Shown: positions 8,280 through 16,890 of the stretch, one piece after another
Numbering within the stretch: the first letter of the stretch is position 1
How the letters are laid out: every line of letters starts with the position of its first letter
Assembly (NCBI RefSeq): GCF_000422925.1
Contig: NZ_KE383957.1
Coordinates: 141,787-205,786 of the forward strand
Reading direction: 5' to 3'
DNA: 64,000 nucleotides
Origin: Paludibacterium yongneupense DSM 18731
GTDB lineage: Bacteria > Pseudomonadota > Gammaproteobacteria > Burkholderiales > Chromobacteriaceae
Made by a program: the position numbers and the translations under genes
Notes under the pieces: model-generated
What the model was told of the DNA's origin: nothing
The model's database searches: none
What the model saw: the letters and a program-made list of their open reading frames with translations, nothing else

Positions 8280-8738
8280 TCAAATCCTTTCGAATTCGTC
8301 CATATCGCCGCCGCTCGCCATGCGTGCGTACAGCTGTGTCACCGCGTCTTTGACCGGGGCCAGCATCGGGCAGTAGAACGCGACGATGCCGGGCTGGATT
8401 CCGATGAAGGTCACCGCGCAGCCTTCAGCCTGCAAATGCTCGATCACGAAGCTCAAGGGCAGGCTGTGCGTGGTCATGAACAGCATGTCGGCGATGCTGG
8501 ATTCTTCGACGATGCGGATTTCGCCGGGGGCGAGTTCCATCTCGGCGGCATCGACCAGGTAGACCCGCCGCGGCTGCAGCGCCACCACCCGGTGGACATG
8601 GTTTTCCGGCGTCATGCCGCCGTCGATCACGTCCCAACCCGCTATCGGGTCGCGGCGCATCATTTCGGCCAGCAGCGGCCCGGCGCCATCGTCGCCCATC
8701 ATGCTGTTGCCGACGGCGAACACGACGTTGTCAGGCAT
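8280..8738 (-). CDS. hycI: Hydrogenase maturation protease HycI
   Basis: A 152-residue member of the hydrogenase endopeptidase family (M52). These proteins remove the C-terminal tail of the large subunit once nickel is in place. Visible marks are the N-terminal GNSMMGDDGAGP motif, with an acidic nickel-sensing residue, the central DAAEME acidic residues and the late TTHSLP His. The start overlaps the hycH stop by one base (TGATG). The substrate is the large subunit at 10500-12215, whose tail has the same length as that of E. coli HycE. Confidence 0.92.
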   Translation of the reverse strand: MPDNVVFAVGNSMMGDDGAGPLLAEMMRRDPIAGWDVIDGGMTPENHVHRVVALQPRRVYLVDAAEMELAPGEIRIVEESSIADMLFMTTHSLPLSFVIEHLQAEGCAVTFIGIQPGIVAFYCPMLAPVKDAVTQLYARMASGGDMDEFERI

Positions 8739-9142
8739 CAGCGTGTCCTCACCAGCAGATACATCATCGGCTCGGCTTCGATTGCGCGCAGCAACGCATA
8801 CAGCTGTGCATTCCAGTCGCGCGCCTCGCCTTCGAGCCCGCTCTGAGCGAGTTCGAGCGCCGGCGCAAGCAAGCGGATATGTGAAACATCGATGGCGATC
8901 TCGCCCCACTTGAGCACGCCGTCCAGCTTGCGGCGCGCTTCGCCCGGCGCGATCCGGGCGATCCATTGCTTGAAGCCGTCGAGCGGGCATTCGAGCACGC
9001 TCTTCAGGCAGTCGATCACTCCGACGTGGTGACCGATCGCCAGCGAGTAATACATCACTTGCTGCGCCTGCGGCGGGATGTCCTCTTCGGTCTCGAGAAA
9101 CTTGCGGCTCAGGGAGTAGAACACGACCGTGTCCGGGGTCAT
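8738..9142 (-). CDS. hycH: Formate hydrogenlyase maturation protein HycH
   Basis: A 134-residue protein ([17 protein letters not shown] start) resembling HycH/HyfJ, which assist assembly of the hydrogenase-3/-4 large subunit. The family-like core is FVxE-type [28 protein letters not shown], with conserved Cys at CLKSVLEC. It overlaps the preceding hyfI gene by four bases and hycI by one, placing it in the structural operon. Confidence 0.85.
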   Translation of the reverse strand: MTPDTVVFYSLSRKFLETEEDIPPQAQQVMYYSLAIGHHVGVIDCLKSVLECPLDGFKQWIARIAPGEARRKLDGVLKWGEIAIDVSHIRLLAPALELAQSGLEGEARDWNAQLYALLRAIEAEPMMYLLVRTR

Positions 9143-9936
9143 GGCGCCTCCTGTCCTGCCGGGCGTGCGCTGACATCGACCAGGCGTGCGATGACTTCGG
9201 CCAGGCGCGGGTCGTCTTCTGTTTGCAAATAGCGATGGACGCGATCGGCCAGCGGCTGATTGGCCGGCGCGGCCAGGATCTCCAGAAAATCGTCGGCGAT
9301 GCGGCGTCCGTCGCGGTAGCCGACCATGCGCCGCGCCTCGCGTTCGATGCGTACGCACAGGTCGAGCGGCAGGCCGGGGTGGGCGACGAGCGCGCGCTCG
9401 GCATCGCCTTGCCGGTGGTGGCCGGCCTTCAGCTTCTGGTCGAGCAGGCCCAGCGCGACGGCGAAACCGTATAGGGTCGCCGCCGGGGTCGGCGGGCACC
9501 CCGGAATGTAGACATCGACCGGCACCACCTTGTCGGTGCCGCCCCAGACGCAGTACAGATCGTGAAAGATCCCGCCGCCGCAGCCGCAGGCGCCGTAGGC
9601 GATACAGATCTTGGGGTTGGGCGCGGCTTCGTACGCGCGTTGCGCGGGCGTCAGCATCGCGCGGGTGACCGCGCCGGTAAACAACAGGATATCGGCGTGA
9701 CGCGGCGAGGCCACGACCTTGATGCCGAAGCGCTCGGCGTCGAAGATCGGCGTGATGGCGGCGAAGATCTCGATCTCGCAGCCATTGCAGCCGCCGCAAT
9801 CGACCCGGTAGACATAGGCGGAACGCTGGATGTCCTTGAGCAGGGTCGATTTCAGTTGTCGCGTCTGCTCCGATTCGGAAATCGGGGTCGGTGCGCCGCC
9901 CGCGGGCAGGAAGCTGCCTCTGTCGATGCCGTTCAT
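9139..9936 (-). CDS. hyfI: Hydrogenase-4/FHL small subunit (NuoB-like)
   Basis: A 265-residue [NiFe]-hydrogenase small subunit of the HycG/HyfI type. The start at 9936 (MNGIDRGS) has AAAGGAGG at ideal distance, better than the longer frame. Cys ligands of the proximal [4Fe-4S] cluster appear as [17 protein letters not shown] and IPGCPP. It passes electrons from the HyfH ferredoxin subunit to the nickel-iron site. The start overlaps the hyfH stop by ATGA. The C-terminal extension beyond the NuoB fold is typical of group 4a subunits. Confidence 0.93.
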   Translation of the reverse strand: MNGIDRGSFLPAGGAPTPISESEQTRQLKSTLLKDIQRSAYVYRVDCGGCNGCEIEIFAAITPIFDAERFGIKVVASPRHADILLFTGAVTRAMLTPAQRAYEAAPNPKICIAYGACGCGGGIFHDLYCVWGGTDKVVPVDVYIPGCPPTPAATLYGFAVALGLLDQKLKAGHHRQGDAERALVAHPGLPLDLCVRIEREARRMVGYRDGRRIADDFLEILAAPANQPLADRVHRYLQTEDDPRLAEVIARLVDVSARPAGQEAP

Positions 9937-10487
9937 AGCGCGCCTCCTTTCGTCGTGGTCTGGCCGAGCGTCAGTTTGTCGGAATCGGGAATGCTCTGAT
10001 GGCGTTTGCATTCCGGACAGGTTTCAAAGTGCGCACGTTGTTCGGCGACCGCATCGGCTTCGAGTCCGGAATGCACGAGCAAGGCCATCGCATAGTCGAT
10101 TTCCTTGCTCGGCGCGAACGGACGCTGGCACGAGCGGCAGGCGGTCAGCGTGAAGGTCGCGCGCTGGTACAAGTCCGCCTTGTTGCCGACCGCGAGTTCG
10201 AATTCGGGCGACAGGGCGATCGCGCGCGTCGGGCACACTTCTTCGCAGCGCGCGCAGAAAATGCAGCGCCCGAGAAACAGCTCCCAGGTGCGCGTGCCCT
10301 GCTCCACGTCGGTCGCCATCGACAGCGCATTGGCCGGACAGGCGATGGTGCACGCGCCGCAAGCGATGCATTGCGTCGGGTCGTACTCGGGCTTGCCGCG
10401 GAAGCCGGGGCTGACGGGCAGGGGGGCGAACGGGTAGCGGACCGTCGCCTCTCCGGTCTTGATTACGGTTTTTAGCAGCTTGAACAT
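9933..10487 (-). CDS. hyfH: Hydrogenase-4/FHL ferredoxin-like subunit (NuoI-like)
   Basis: A 184-residue HycF/HyfH-type iron-sulfur protein. Two classic [4Fe-4S] motifs, [12 protein letters not shown] and [12 protein letters not shown], lie near residues 41-90. A C-terminal pair CRSCQRPF / CPECKRH, characteristic of HycF, may bind a further metal. It links the electron-transfer subunits to the small subunit on the cytoplasmic face. It lies 12 bases after hyfG and overlaps hyfI by four. Confidence 0.92.
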   Translation of the reverse strand: MFKLLKTVIKTGEATVRYPFAPLPVSPGFRGKPEYDPTQCIACGACTIACPANALSMATDVEQGTRTWELFLGRCIFCARCEEVCPTRAIALSPEFELAVGNKADLYQRATFTLTACRSCQRPFAPSKEIDYAMALLVHSGLEADAVAEQRAHFETCPECKRHQSIPDSDKLTLGQTTTKGGAL

Positions 10488-10499
10488 CTGGCGTCTCCC

Positions 10500-12215
10500 C
10501 TATTTCAGCGGCGAATGCTTGCGTTCGCGACCATAGCGCTCGAACTCCGTATACGCGATCGTGCTGCTCTTCCTTTTCTTGACATCGACGAGGGTGACCC
10601 GGTCGGTGCACGAGTAGCAGGGGTCGAGGCTGGCCACGATCAGCGGCGCATCGGAAACGGTATTGCCGCGCAGCATATAGCGCAGAGCCGGCCAGTTGGC
10701 ATAGGTCGGGGCGCGGCAGCGCCAGCGGAACAGCTTCTGATTGTCGCCGGTCATGCTCCAGTGGATGTCTTCGCCGCGCGGCGCTTCGGCGAAGCCGAGC
10801 GCGAAACGGTGCGGGGTATAGTCGAAGCCCTCGAGCAGGATAGGGCCTTCCGGCATGAGTTCCAGCGCGCGCTCGATCAGGTCGAGCGAGTCGAAGAACT
10901 CCTTGACCCGCACCAGTACCCGCGATTGCACGTCGCCGCCGTCGAGCACCTTGACGTCGAAGGGCAGTTGGGCGTAGCCGGCGTAATGGTGATCGGCGCG
11001 GATGTCGCGCTTGAAGCCGCTGCCGCGGATCAGCGGGCCGACCGGGCTGAAGTCGCGCGCGACTTTGCGATCGAGAATGCCGATGCCCTGCGTGCGTTGC
11101 GCGAGATTCGGTGTCTCGATCAGCATCTCGACCAACTGTGCGACTTCGGTGCGCAACTCGCGTACCACTTTCAGCGTCGCGATGCGTTGATCCTTGAGAA
11201 TGTCGCGCCGCACGCCGCCGATCAGGTTCATGCCGTAGGTCTTGCGCGCGCCGGTCAGCAATTCGGCCAGCGTCATCGATTTTTCGCGTACGCGGAAAAA
11301 CTGCATGAAGCCGGTGTCGAAGCCGACGAAGTGGCTGGCAAGGCCGATATTCAGCAAATGGCTGTGCAGGCGTTCGACTTCCAGAAACAGGCTGCGAATC
11401 ATCTGCGCGCGCGGCGGGGCCTTGATGCCGAGGGCGTTCTCGACCGAGGAGGTATAGGCGACGCTGTGGGTGAAACCGCAAATGCCGCACACGCGGTCCG
11501 ACAAGAAGGTGACTTCGTCGTAGCCCATGCGGGTTTCTGCCAGCTTTTCCATGCCGCGATGCACGTAGAACAGCCGATAATCGGCATCGACGATGGTTTC
11601 GCCATCGACGAACAGGCGGAAGTGACCGGGTTCGTCCGAGGTGATGTGCAAGGGGCCGAGGCCGACATCGCGTGTCTCGCCCCTCGCATCGTTGACGAAG
11701 GGGTAGGTCTCGACCGCCGTGGTCGGCGCCGGGCGCTCGCGATAGTCCATCGCGTCCTTGCGCAAGGGGTAGAGGCCGTCCGGCCAGTCGTCGGGCAGGA
11801 CCAGCCTTCTCTCGTCGGGCAGGCCGACCGGGATCAGGCCGTACATGTCGCGAATTTCGCGTTCGCCCCAGACCGCGGCCGGCACGCGCGGCGTGACCGA
11901 GGGAAACTCGAGCGTGCCGGCATCGACTTGCGCGCGCACGACGACCCAGCTCTTGACCGTTTCTTCCATCGACAGCACGTAGTAGACCGCGTAGTTGCCG
12001 TGCAACTGTCGTTCGTCGTTGCCGAACAGGACCGACAACCAGCCGCCCTGCTGGTAGTAGAGCCATTCGACGACCTCGGGCAGGGCGTTGACCTTGACCG
12101 TGACCGTGACCTGGTCGTCGGTCTGCCATTCTTCCTCCAGCACGGTCGACGGGAATCGCTCGCGCAGTGCTTCGACGTAATGCCGGCCGATCCGGGTTTC
12201 AGTGGATAGCGTCAT
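10500..12215 (-). CDS. hyfG: [NiFe]-hydrogenase large subunit (fused NuoC-NuoD type)
   Basis: A 571-residue group 4a catalytic subunit of the HycE/HyfG type, evolving H2 from protons. Residues 1-165 are NuoC-like and 170-571 NuoD-like. Nickel ligands are C243 and C246 (RVCGICGF) and C533 and C536 (DPCYSCTDR). After Arg539 there is a 32-residue tail, the same length that HycI removes from E. coli HycE, supporting co-function with the nearby hycI. The start at 12215 (MTLSTETRIG) has GGAG upstream; the longer in-frame extension to 13493 lies antisense-like inside hyfF and is not coding. Confidence 0.95.
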   Translation of the reverse strand: MTLSTETRIGRHYVEALRERFPSTVLEEEWQTDDQVTVTVKVNALPEVVEWLYYQQGGWLSVLFGNDERQLHGNYAVYYVLSMEETVKSWVVVRAQVDAGTLEFPSVTPRVPAAVWGEREIRDMYGLIPVGLPDERRLVLPDDWPDGLYPLRKDAMDYRERPAPTTAVETYPFVNDARGETRDVGLGPLHITSDEPGHFRLFVDGETIVDADYRLFYVHRGMEKLAETRMGYDEVTFLSDRVCGICGFTHSVAYTSSVENALGIKAPPRAQMIRSLFLEVERLHSHLLNIGLASHFVGFDTGFMQFFRVREKSMTLAELLTGARKTYGMNLIGGVRRDILKDQRIATLKVVRELRTEVAQLVEMLIETPNLAQRTQGIGILDRKVARDFSPVGPLIRGSGFKRDIRADHHYAGYAQLPFDVKVLDGGDVQSRVLVRVKEFFDSLDLIERALELMPEGPILLEGFDYTPHRFALGFAEAPRGEDIHWSMTGDNQKLFRWRCRAPTYANWPALRYMLRGNTVSDAPLIVASLDPCYSCTDRVTLVDVKKRKSSTIAYTEFERYGRERKHSPLK

Positions 12216-12244
12216 TGTGTGTCTTCTCCTTCTCGGGCCGGGTG

Positions 12245-13828
12245 CTACAGACCGGCGGCAGGCGCCGCGGTCGGTACGGGTTTGGCGGTGGTTTTGATCC
12301 AGGGGGCGGCCGCGCCGGCTGCCAGCGGGGCGTCTCCCTGGTCGAGTACGATGCGGGCGGCGCTGTCCAGCGCGGCGGCGACCGGGCGTGGCATGGATAC
12401 GCCGAGCGTCAGCATCATCGCCAGCAACAGCACCATCGGCAGCAGGGTCAGCACGCCGAGCTCGCCGCGGGCGACGGCGTCCGGGCTCGGGCCGAGCAGG
12501 GTGCGCGCGACCATGCGCACCAGACCGGCCAGTACCAGCGTCAGCAGCAGCAGCGTGACCAGCATCAGCCACGGGTGGCCGCTGTGGATGCCGGCGGTGA
12601 CGACCATGAATTCGCTGATGAAGATATTGAAGGGCGGCATGCCGCCCAGCGCCAGCGCACCGGCACCCATCAACAGCGCCGTCAGCGGGGCGACGCGGGC
12701 CACGCCTTTGATCGCATCCATGTCCCGGGTACCGTACTTGAGCAGGATATTGCCCGAGCCGCAGAACAGCAGCGCCTTGGCCAGGCTGTGGTTGATCACG
12801 TGCAGCAGCGCAGCGAGCACGCCCAGCGGACCGCCGAGGCCGATGGACAGCGCGATCAGCCCCATGTTTTCCACGCTGGAATAAGCGAGCAGGCGCTTCA
12901 TGTCGCGTTGAACGATGATGAACAGCGCGGCCACCGCGATCGACATGATGCCGAAGGCGAGCAGCAGCATGCGCGGGAAGGCCGGTCCGAGCGTTTTGCT
13001 GACGATGATGTAGTAGCGAATGATCACCAGCAACGCACAGTTGAGCAGGGCGGCCGACAGCAGGGCGCTGACGGGGCTCGGCGCTTCGCTGTGGGCATCG
13101 GGCAGCCAGGCGTGCATGGGAAACAGGCCGGCCTTGGTGCCGAAGCCGATCAGGACGAAGACGAAGGCGATGCGCATCAGCGCCGGATCGAGCTGGCCCG
13201 CATGACCGAGCAGCACGGTCCAGAACACGGCCCCGCTGGGGTCGGCCAGCACGCTGGTGGCGTTGGAATAGACGAGCACCGTGCCGAACAGGCCGAAGGC
13301 GACGCCGACGGTGCAGATGATCACGTATTTCCAGGCCGCTTCCAGCGACGAGCGCTGGCCGTAGATCCCGACCAGGAAGGTCGAGCCCAGGGTGGTGGCT
13401 TCGATGGCGACCCACATCATGATGATGTTGTTGGCGGTGACTGCCAGCAGCATGGTGCACAGGAACAGGTTGAAGAACCCGTAGTAGGTGCACAGCGTGG
13501 GTACCGAAATCTCGCCGTTGTCGACCTCATGCCGCATATAGCCGATCGAGTACAGGCCGGTAAGGAAGCCGACCACCCCGATCAGGGCCAGGAAGATCGC
13601 CGCCAGGCCGTCGATGTAGAACCAGCCGCCGGCGGCGCTGATCGGGCCGTCCGCGAGCACGGCGAACGCCGTGCCCAGGGACAGCACCAGCATGAGCGTG
13701 ATGCCGAGCAGGTGGAAGAGTGTTGCAGCGCGTCTTGCCGCCGCTCCGAGACCGCGTGAGAAAAAGGCCAGGAGCGCAGTGGCAAATGGCGTGAGCAGCA
13801 ATGCGTAAACCCATTCCATGTGACTCAT
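12245..13828 (-). CDS. hyfF: Hydrogenase-4 membrane subunit F (NuoM/N-like)
   Basis: A 527-residue polytopic membrane protein of the proton-translocating antiporter family. It has the conserved segment [30 protein letters not shown], with Lys and His typical of the pump channel, plus [12 protein letters not shown] and [10 protein letters not shown]. Its presence, with hyfD and hyfE, marks this as the hydrogenase-4 (FHL-2) type rather than the smaller hydrogenase-3 complex. It starts 3 bases after the hyfE stop. An alternative start three codons downstream (MEWVY) is possible. Confidence 0.93.
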   Translation of the reverse strand: MSHMEWVYALLLTPFATALLAFFSRGLGAAARRAATLFHLLGITLMLVLSLGTAFAVLADGPISAAGGWFYIDGLAAIFLALIGVVGFLTGLYSIGYMRHEVDNGEISVPTLCTYYGFFNLFLCTMLLAVTANNIIMMWVAIEATTLGSTFLVGIYGQRSSLEAAWKYVIICTVGVAFGLFGTVLVYSNATSVLADPSGAVFWTVLLGHAGQLDPALMRIAFVFVLIGFGTKAGLFPMHAWLPDAHSEAPSPVSALLSAALLNCALLVIIRYYIIVSKTLGPAFPRMLLLAFGIMSIAVAALFIIVQRDMKRLLAYSSVENMGLIALSIGLGGPLGVLAALLHVINHSLAKALLFCGSGNILLKYGTRDMDAIKGVARVAPLTALLMGAGALALGGMPPFNIFISEFMVVTAGIHSGHPWLMLVTLLLLTLVLAGLVRMVARTLLGPSPDAVARGELGVLTLLPMVLLLAMMLTLGVSMPRPVAAALDSAARIVLDQGDAPLAAGAAAPWIKTTAKPVPTAAPAAGL

Positions 13829-13831
13829 TTT

Positions 13832-14482
13832 TCAGCCCTTCAGCGCCGTGAGTTGTTTGACATCGAGCGTCTGCAGCGTGCGGAAGATCTGGCGCGCGAC
13901 CAGCGTCATGATGACGACGGCGAAAATCGCGTCGGTGGCGATGCCGATCTCGACCAGTTCCGGCGCCCGATTGGCCATCAGGGCGAGCGTCAGGTGCGCA
14001 CCGTTTTCCATCAGGCAGTAACCGAAAATCTGCTTGAGGATGTTGCGCTGCGAGACGATGCACAGCAGGCCGAGGAAGAAGTGGCCGAGCGAAACCGCGA
14101 GCGCCGGCTTCAGTTCCGCCACCACCGCCAGTTTCACGGTCGATACCGCGAGATAGGACAATACCGCGATGACGGCGGCGGCCAGGCACAGCCCGGTCGG
14201 ACCGATCAGCGGCCTGGAGGCGGCCGGGTCCTGCAGCTTGCCGAGCGCGCGATACATGATCACCGGCACCAGAACCACCTTGGTGACGAAGGCGCTGGCG
14301 GCCCACAGATACAGCTCGCCGGCGCCGAGGGTGGCGGCCAGCGTGACGAAGATCAGTACCAGCACCAGCGACTGCAGGCTGTAGAACACGGCCGAGGCCG
14401 TGGGGCGGCTCACGCCCATCACCAGCAGCGAGGTGACGAACAGCAGGCCGGCGAGGTTGTTGACGATCAGAGTGGCTGTCAT
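13832..14482 (-). CDS. hyfE: Hydrogenase-4 membrane subunit E (NuoK-like)
   Basis: A 216-residue membrane protein with about six hydrophobic segments. The start at 14482 (MTATLIVNNLAG) follows GGGAG by 6 bases; the eight-residue upstream extension lacks a site. Family marks include the acidic residue in GYCLMENGAHL, equivalent to the NuoK channel Glu. Forms part of the membrane arm together with HyfB, HyfD and HyfF. Confidence 0.9.
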   Translation of the reverse strand: MTATLIVNNLAGLLFVTSLLVMGVSRPTASAVFYSLQSLVLVLIFVTLAATLGAGELYLWAASAFVTKVVLVPVIMYRALGKLQDPAASRPLIGPTGLCLAAAVIAVLSYLAVSTVKLAVVAELKPALAVSLGHFFLGLLCIVSQRNILKQIFGYCLMENGAHLTLALMANRAPELVEIGIATDAIFAVVIMTLVARQIFRTLQTLDVKQLTALKG

Positions 14483-14493
14483 GTCTGTCTCCC

Positions 14494-15933
14494 TTAACCG
14501 AGCCAAGAAGCGGCGATGAAGCTCGATCCCAGCGACATGATCACCAGAACCACGAGCACGAATTGCATGGCCAAGGGCACTTTGGACGACGCGGCCACGA
14601 CCTCGGACGTCTCGCCCGGCACCGTGGCGCCGAACCAGTGCAAGAACCAGGCGAAACTGGCGACCGATTCGAGCATGGCCAGGATCACCAGCGGCAGCAG
14701 CATCCAGTGCGTGCGCGCGACCTCGAAACCGCCGGCGAAGATGGCGAATTTACTGAAGAAGCCATTGAACGGAGGAACACCGGTCACCGCGAGTGCCGCG
14801 ACGCAGAAGCCGATGCCGAGCAGCGGCGATTGCTTGAGCAGGCCTTTCAGCGCCGGCAGCGAGCGCGTGCCGCAGGTGTAGCTGATGGCGCCGGCGACCA
14901 GGAAGAACAGGCTCTTGGCGAAGGCGTGGTTGAAGATGTGGGCGATGCCGCCCTTGAGCGCCAGATTGGAGCCGAAAATCGACAGCGACAGGGCGAAAAA
15001 GATGTAAGCGAGCTGGGTGATGGTCGAATACGCGAGCAGGCGTTTCATATCCTTCTGCGGCAGGTAGAGGATGAAGCCGTAGATCAGCGTGGCCACCGCC
15101 ATGATGGAACCGACCACGCCTATGATTTCGGGCACATGCCCGGCCGACAGAATCGCGCGCGCGAAGATGTAGACGCCAACCTTGACCATGGACGCCGCGT
15201 GCAGGTAGGCACTGACCGGGGTCGGTGCCTCCATGGCGTCGGGCAGCCAGATATGCAGCGGCAACTGCGCCGACTTGCCCCAGGCGGCGAACAGCACGCC
15301 GAAGAAAATGAGCGTCTTGGCGCTGTCGTCGAGACCGGCCAGACCGGAGAGCGCGAAGCTGCCGGTGTGCGCGAACAGCAGGGCGGCGGCGAAGTAGAGG
15401 CCGATGGCGCCGACATGGGTGACCAGCAAGGCCTTGAGGGCGGACGCCAGCGATTTCGGTTTCTGGTAGTAGCCGATCAGGGCCCAGGAACAGCCGCCGG
15501 TGATTTCGAAAAACAGCAGTTGTCCGACCAGCGTCGATGACAGCACCAGACCGGCCATGGCCCCGATGAACACGAGCAGGAAGGCGTAGTAGCGCGGTGT
15601 GCCTTCGTGCGGGTGCTCGCGGTTGCCTTCGCTCATATAGGCGGAGGAGTAAACCGCGACCAGAAAGCCGAGCACGACGACGGCAAAGCCGATCAGCACG
15701 CTCACGCTATCGACGGTCAGGCCGAACAGGGTGGTGTCGCCGACGGCGGCGACGAGGTAGGTGTGCGCGACTTTGCCTGCCGCGGCATAGGTGTAGGCCA
15801 GCTCGGCCATGCAGATCGAGGCGATGGCTGCGAACAGTTGGCAGAGCCACTTGGCGGCCTTCTGACCGGCGAGCAGGGTGAGTGCGGCGCCGGCGAAGGG
15901 GACCAGGATGGCCGCGAGAGCGATGTTCTCCAT
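14494..15933 (-). CDS. hyfD: Hydrogenase-4 membrane subunit D (NuoL/M/N-like)
   Basis: A 479-residue antiporter-like membrane subunit, the same length as E. coli HyfD. The start at 15933 (MENIALAAIL) has GAGG upstream. The conserved pump segment reads AWGKSAQLPLHIWLPDAMEAPTPVSAYLHAA, and the second half has RLLAYSTITQL and HIFNHAFAKSL. It would translocate protons or sodium ions coupled to H2 production; the coupling itself is inferred from Complex I homology. Confidence 0.93.
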   Translation of the reverse strand: MENIALAAILVPFAGAALTLLAGQKAAKWLCQLFAAIASICMAELAYTYAAAGKVAHTYLVAAVGDTTLFGLTVDSVSVLIGFAVVVLGFLVAVYSSAYMSEGNREHPHEGTPRYYAFLLVFIGAMAGLVLSSTLVGQLLFFEITGGCSWALIGYYQKPKSLASALKALLVTHVGAIGLYFAAALLFAHTGSFALSGLAGLDDSAKTLIFFGVLFAAWGKSAQLPLHIWLPDAMEAPTPVSAYLHAASMVKVGVYIFARAILSAGHVPEIIGVVGSIMAVATLIYGFILYLPQKDMKRLLAYSTITQLAYIFFALSLSIFGSNLALKGGIAHIFNHAFAKSLFFLVAGAISYTCGTRSLPALKGLLKQSPLLGIGFCVAALAVTGVPPFNGFFSKFAIFAGGFEVARTHWMLLPLVILAMLESVASFAWFLHWFGATVPGETSEVVAASSKVPLAMQFVLVVLVIMSLGSSFIAASWLG

Positions 15934-15946
15934 GGTGCTAGTTTCC

Positions 15947-16879
15947 TCAGAGGCCGGTGAGATAGAAAACAAAGGCCAGCGATGCGACACCGAAGCCTAT
16001 CCAGGTCACTTTTGGGGTCAGCATGAAGCGGCCGCGGGCCACGCTGTTTTCGACCAGGGCCGACAACAGAAAGACGACGAGCAGTTTCACTGCGGCGACG
16101 GCGGCGGCGAAGGCCAGAGCGGCCGCCGTCATCTCGCTGGCCTGACCGAAGGGAATGAAGACGCCGAGGAACATCTGCGCCACCACCAGCTTCTTCAGAG
16201 CGAGCCCCCATTTGAGCAGGGCCAGCGCGCTACCCGAGTACTCGGTCAGCGGGCCTTCCTGCAGTTCCTGTTCGGCCTCGGCCAGATCGAACGGCATCTT
16301 GCCCATTTCGATGAAGGCGGCGAAACCGAAAGCGGCGCCGGCCAGCGCGATCGCGGTCGGCGACACGTAGTGGCCGGTGGCGATGCCCAGTCCGATGCCG
16401 CCGAGGTTGGTCGTGCCTTCGATCAGGGCGGCGACGAACAGCGCGAGCATCATGATCGGCTCAACCAGCACGCCCAGCGTCAGTTCCCGGCTCGCCCCTA
16501 TCGCGCCGAAGGTGCTGCCGGTGTCGAGGCCGGACAGGGAGAAGAAGAAGCGGGAGAGGGCGAACAGATAGACGACGGTGATCAGATCGCCGGCGGCGCC
16601 CAGTGGCGAACGGGTGGTGACCAGCGGCAATACCGTGGCGATGGCCAGCATGCTGCCGAACAACACATAGGGCATGACGCGGAAAATCGGTCCCGAATCC
16701 GCTGTCGCCACATCCTGCCTTTTCAGCAGCTTGACCAGGTCGCGGTAGTCCTGCAGCACGCCTGGGCCGCGGCGCGAGTGCATCTTCGCGCGCAGTACCC
16801 GCGACAGGCCGGAGAACAGCGGGGCGACGGCCAGCAGGACCAGGGCCTGGAGGATCGCAAGAAATATCATGGTTTGCAT
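15947..16879 (-). CDS. hyfC: Hydrogenase-4 membrane subunit C (NuoH-like)
   Basis: A 310-residue NuoH/HycD-type subunit anchoring the hydrophilic arm to the membrane. It has eight or so hydrophobic segments and the family stretch FAAFIEMGKMPFDLAEAEQELQEG, with the acidic residues that line the quinone-site remnant. The early motif SRRGPGVLQDYRDLVKLLKRQ is also characteristic. It sits 11 bases after hyfB and 13 before hyfD. Confidence 0.94.
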   Translation of the reverse strand: MQTMIFLAILQALVLLAVAPLFSGLSRVLRAKMHSRRGPGVLQDYRDLVKLLKRQDVATADSGPIFRVMPYVLFGSMLAIATVLPLVTTRSPLGAAGDLITVVYLFALSRFFFSLSGLDTGSTFGAIGASRELTLGVLVEPIMMLALFVAALIEGTTNLGGIGLGIATGHYVSPTAIALAGAAFGFAAFIEMGKMPFDLAEAEQELQEGPLTEYSGSALALLKWGLALKKLVVAQMFLGVFIPFGQASEMTAAALAFAAAVAAVKLLVVFLLSALVENSVARGRFMLTPKVTWIGFGVASLAFVFYLTGL

Positions 16880-16890
16880 GGCAGGTCTCC

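Noticed and set aside
12216-13493. N-terminal extension making a 997-residue large subunit
   Set aside because: The extension overlaps hyfF in another frame, is Arg/His-rich, and the family start with a ribosome binding site is at 12215.
12167-13759. 530-codon plus-strand open frame opposite hyfF/hyfG
   Set aside because: Low-complexity Gln/Asp/Arg/Gly-rich translation antisense to clear hydrogenase genes.
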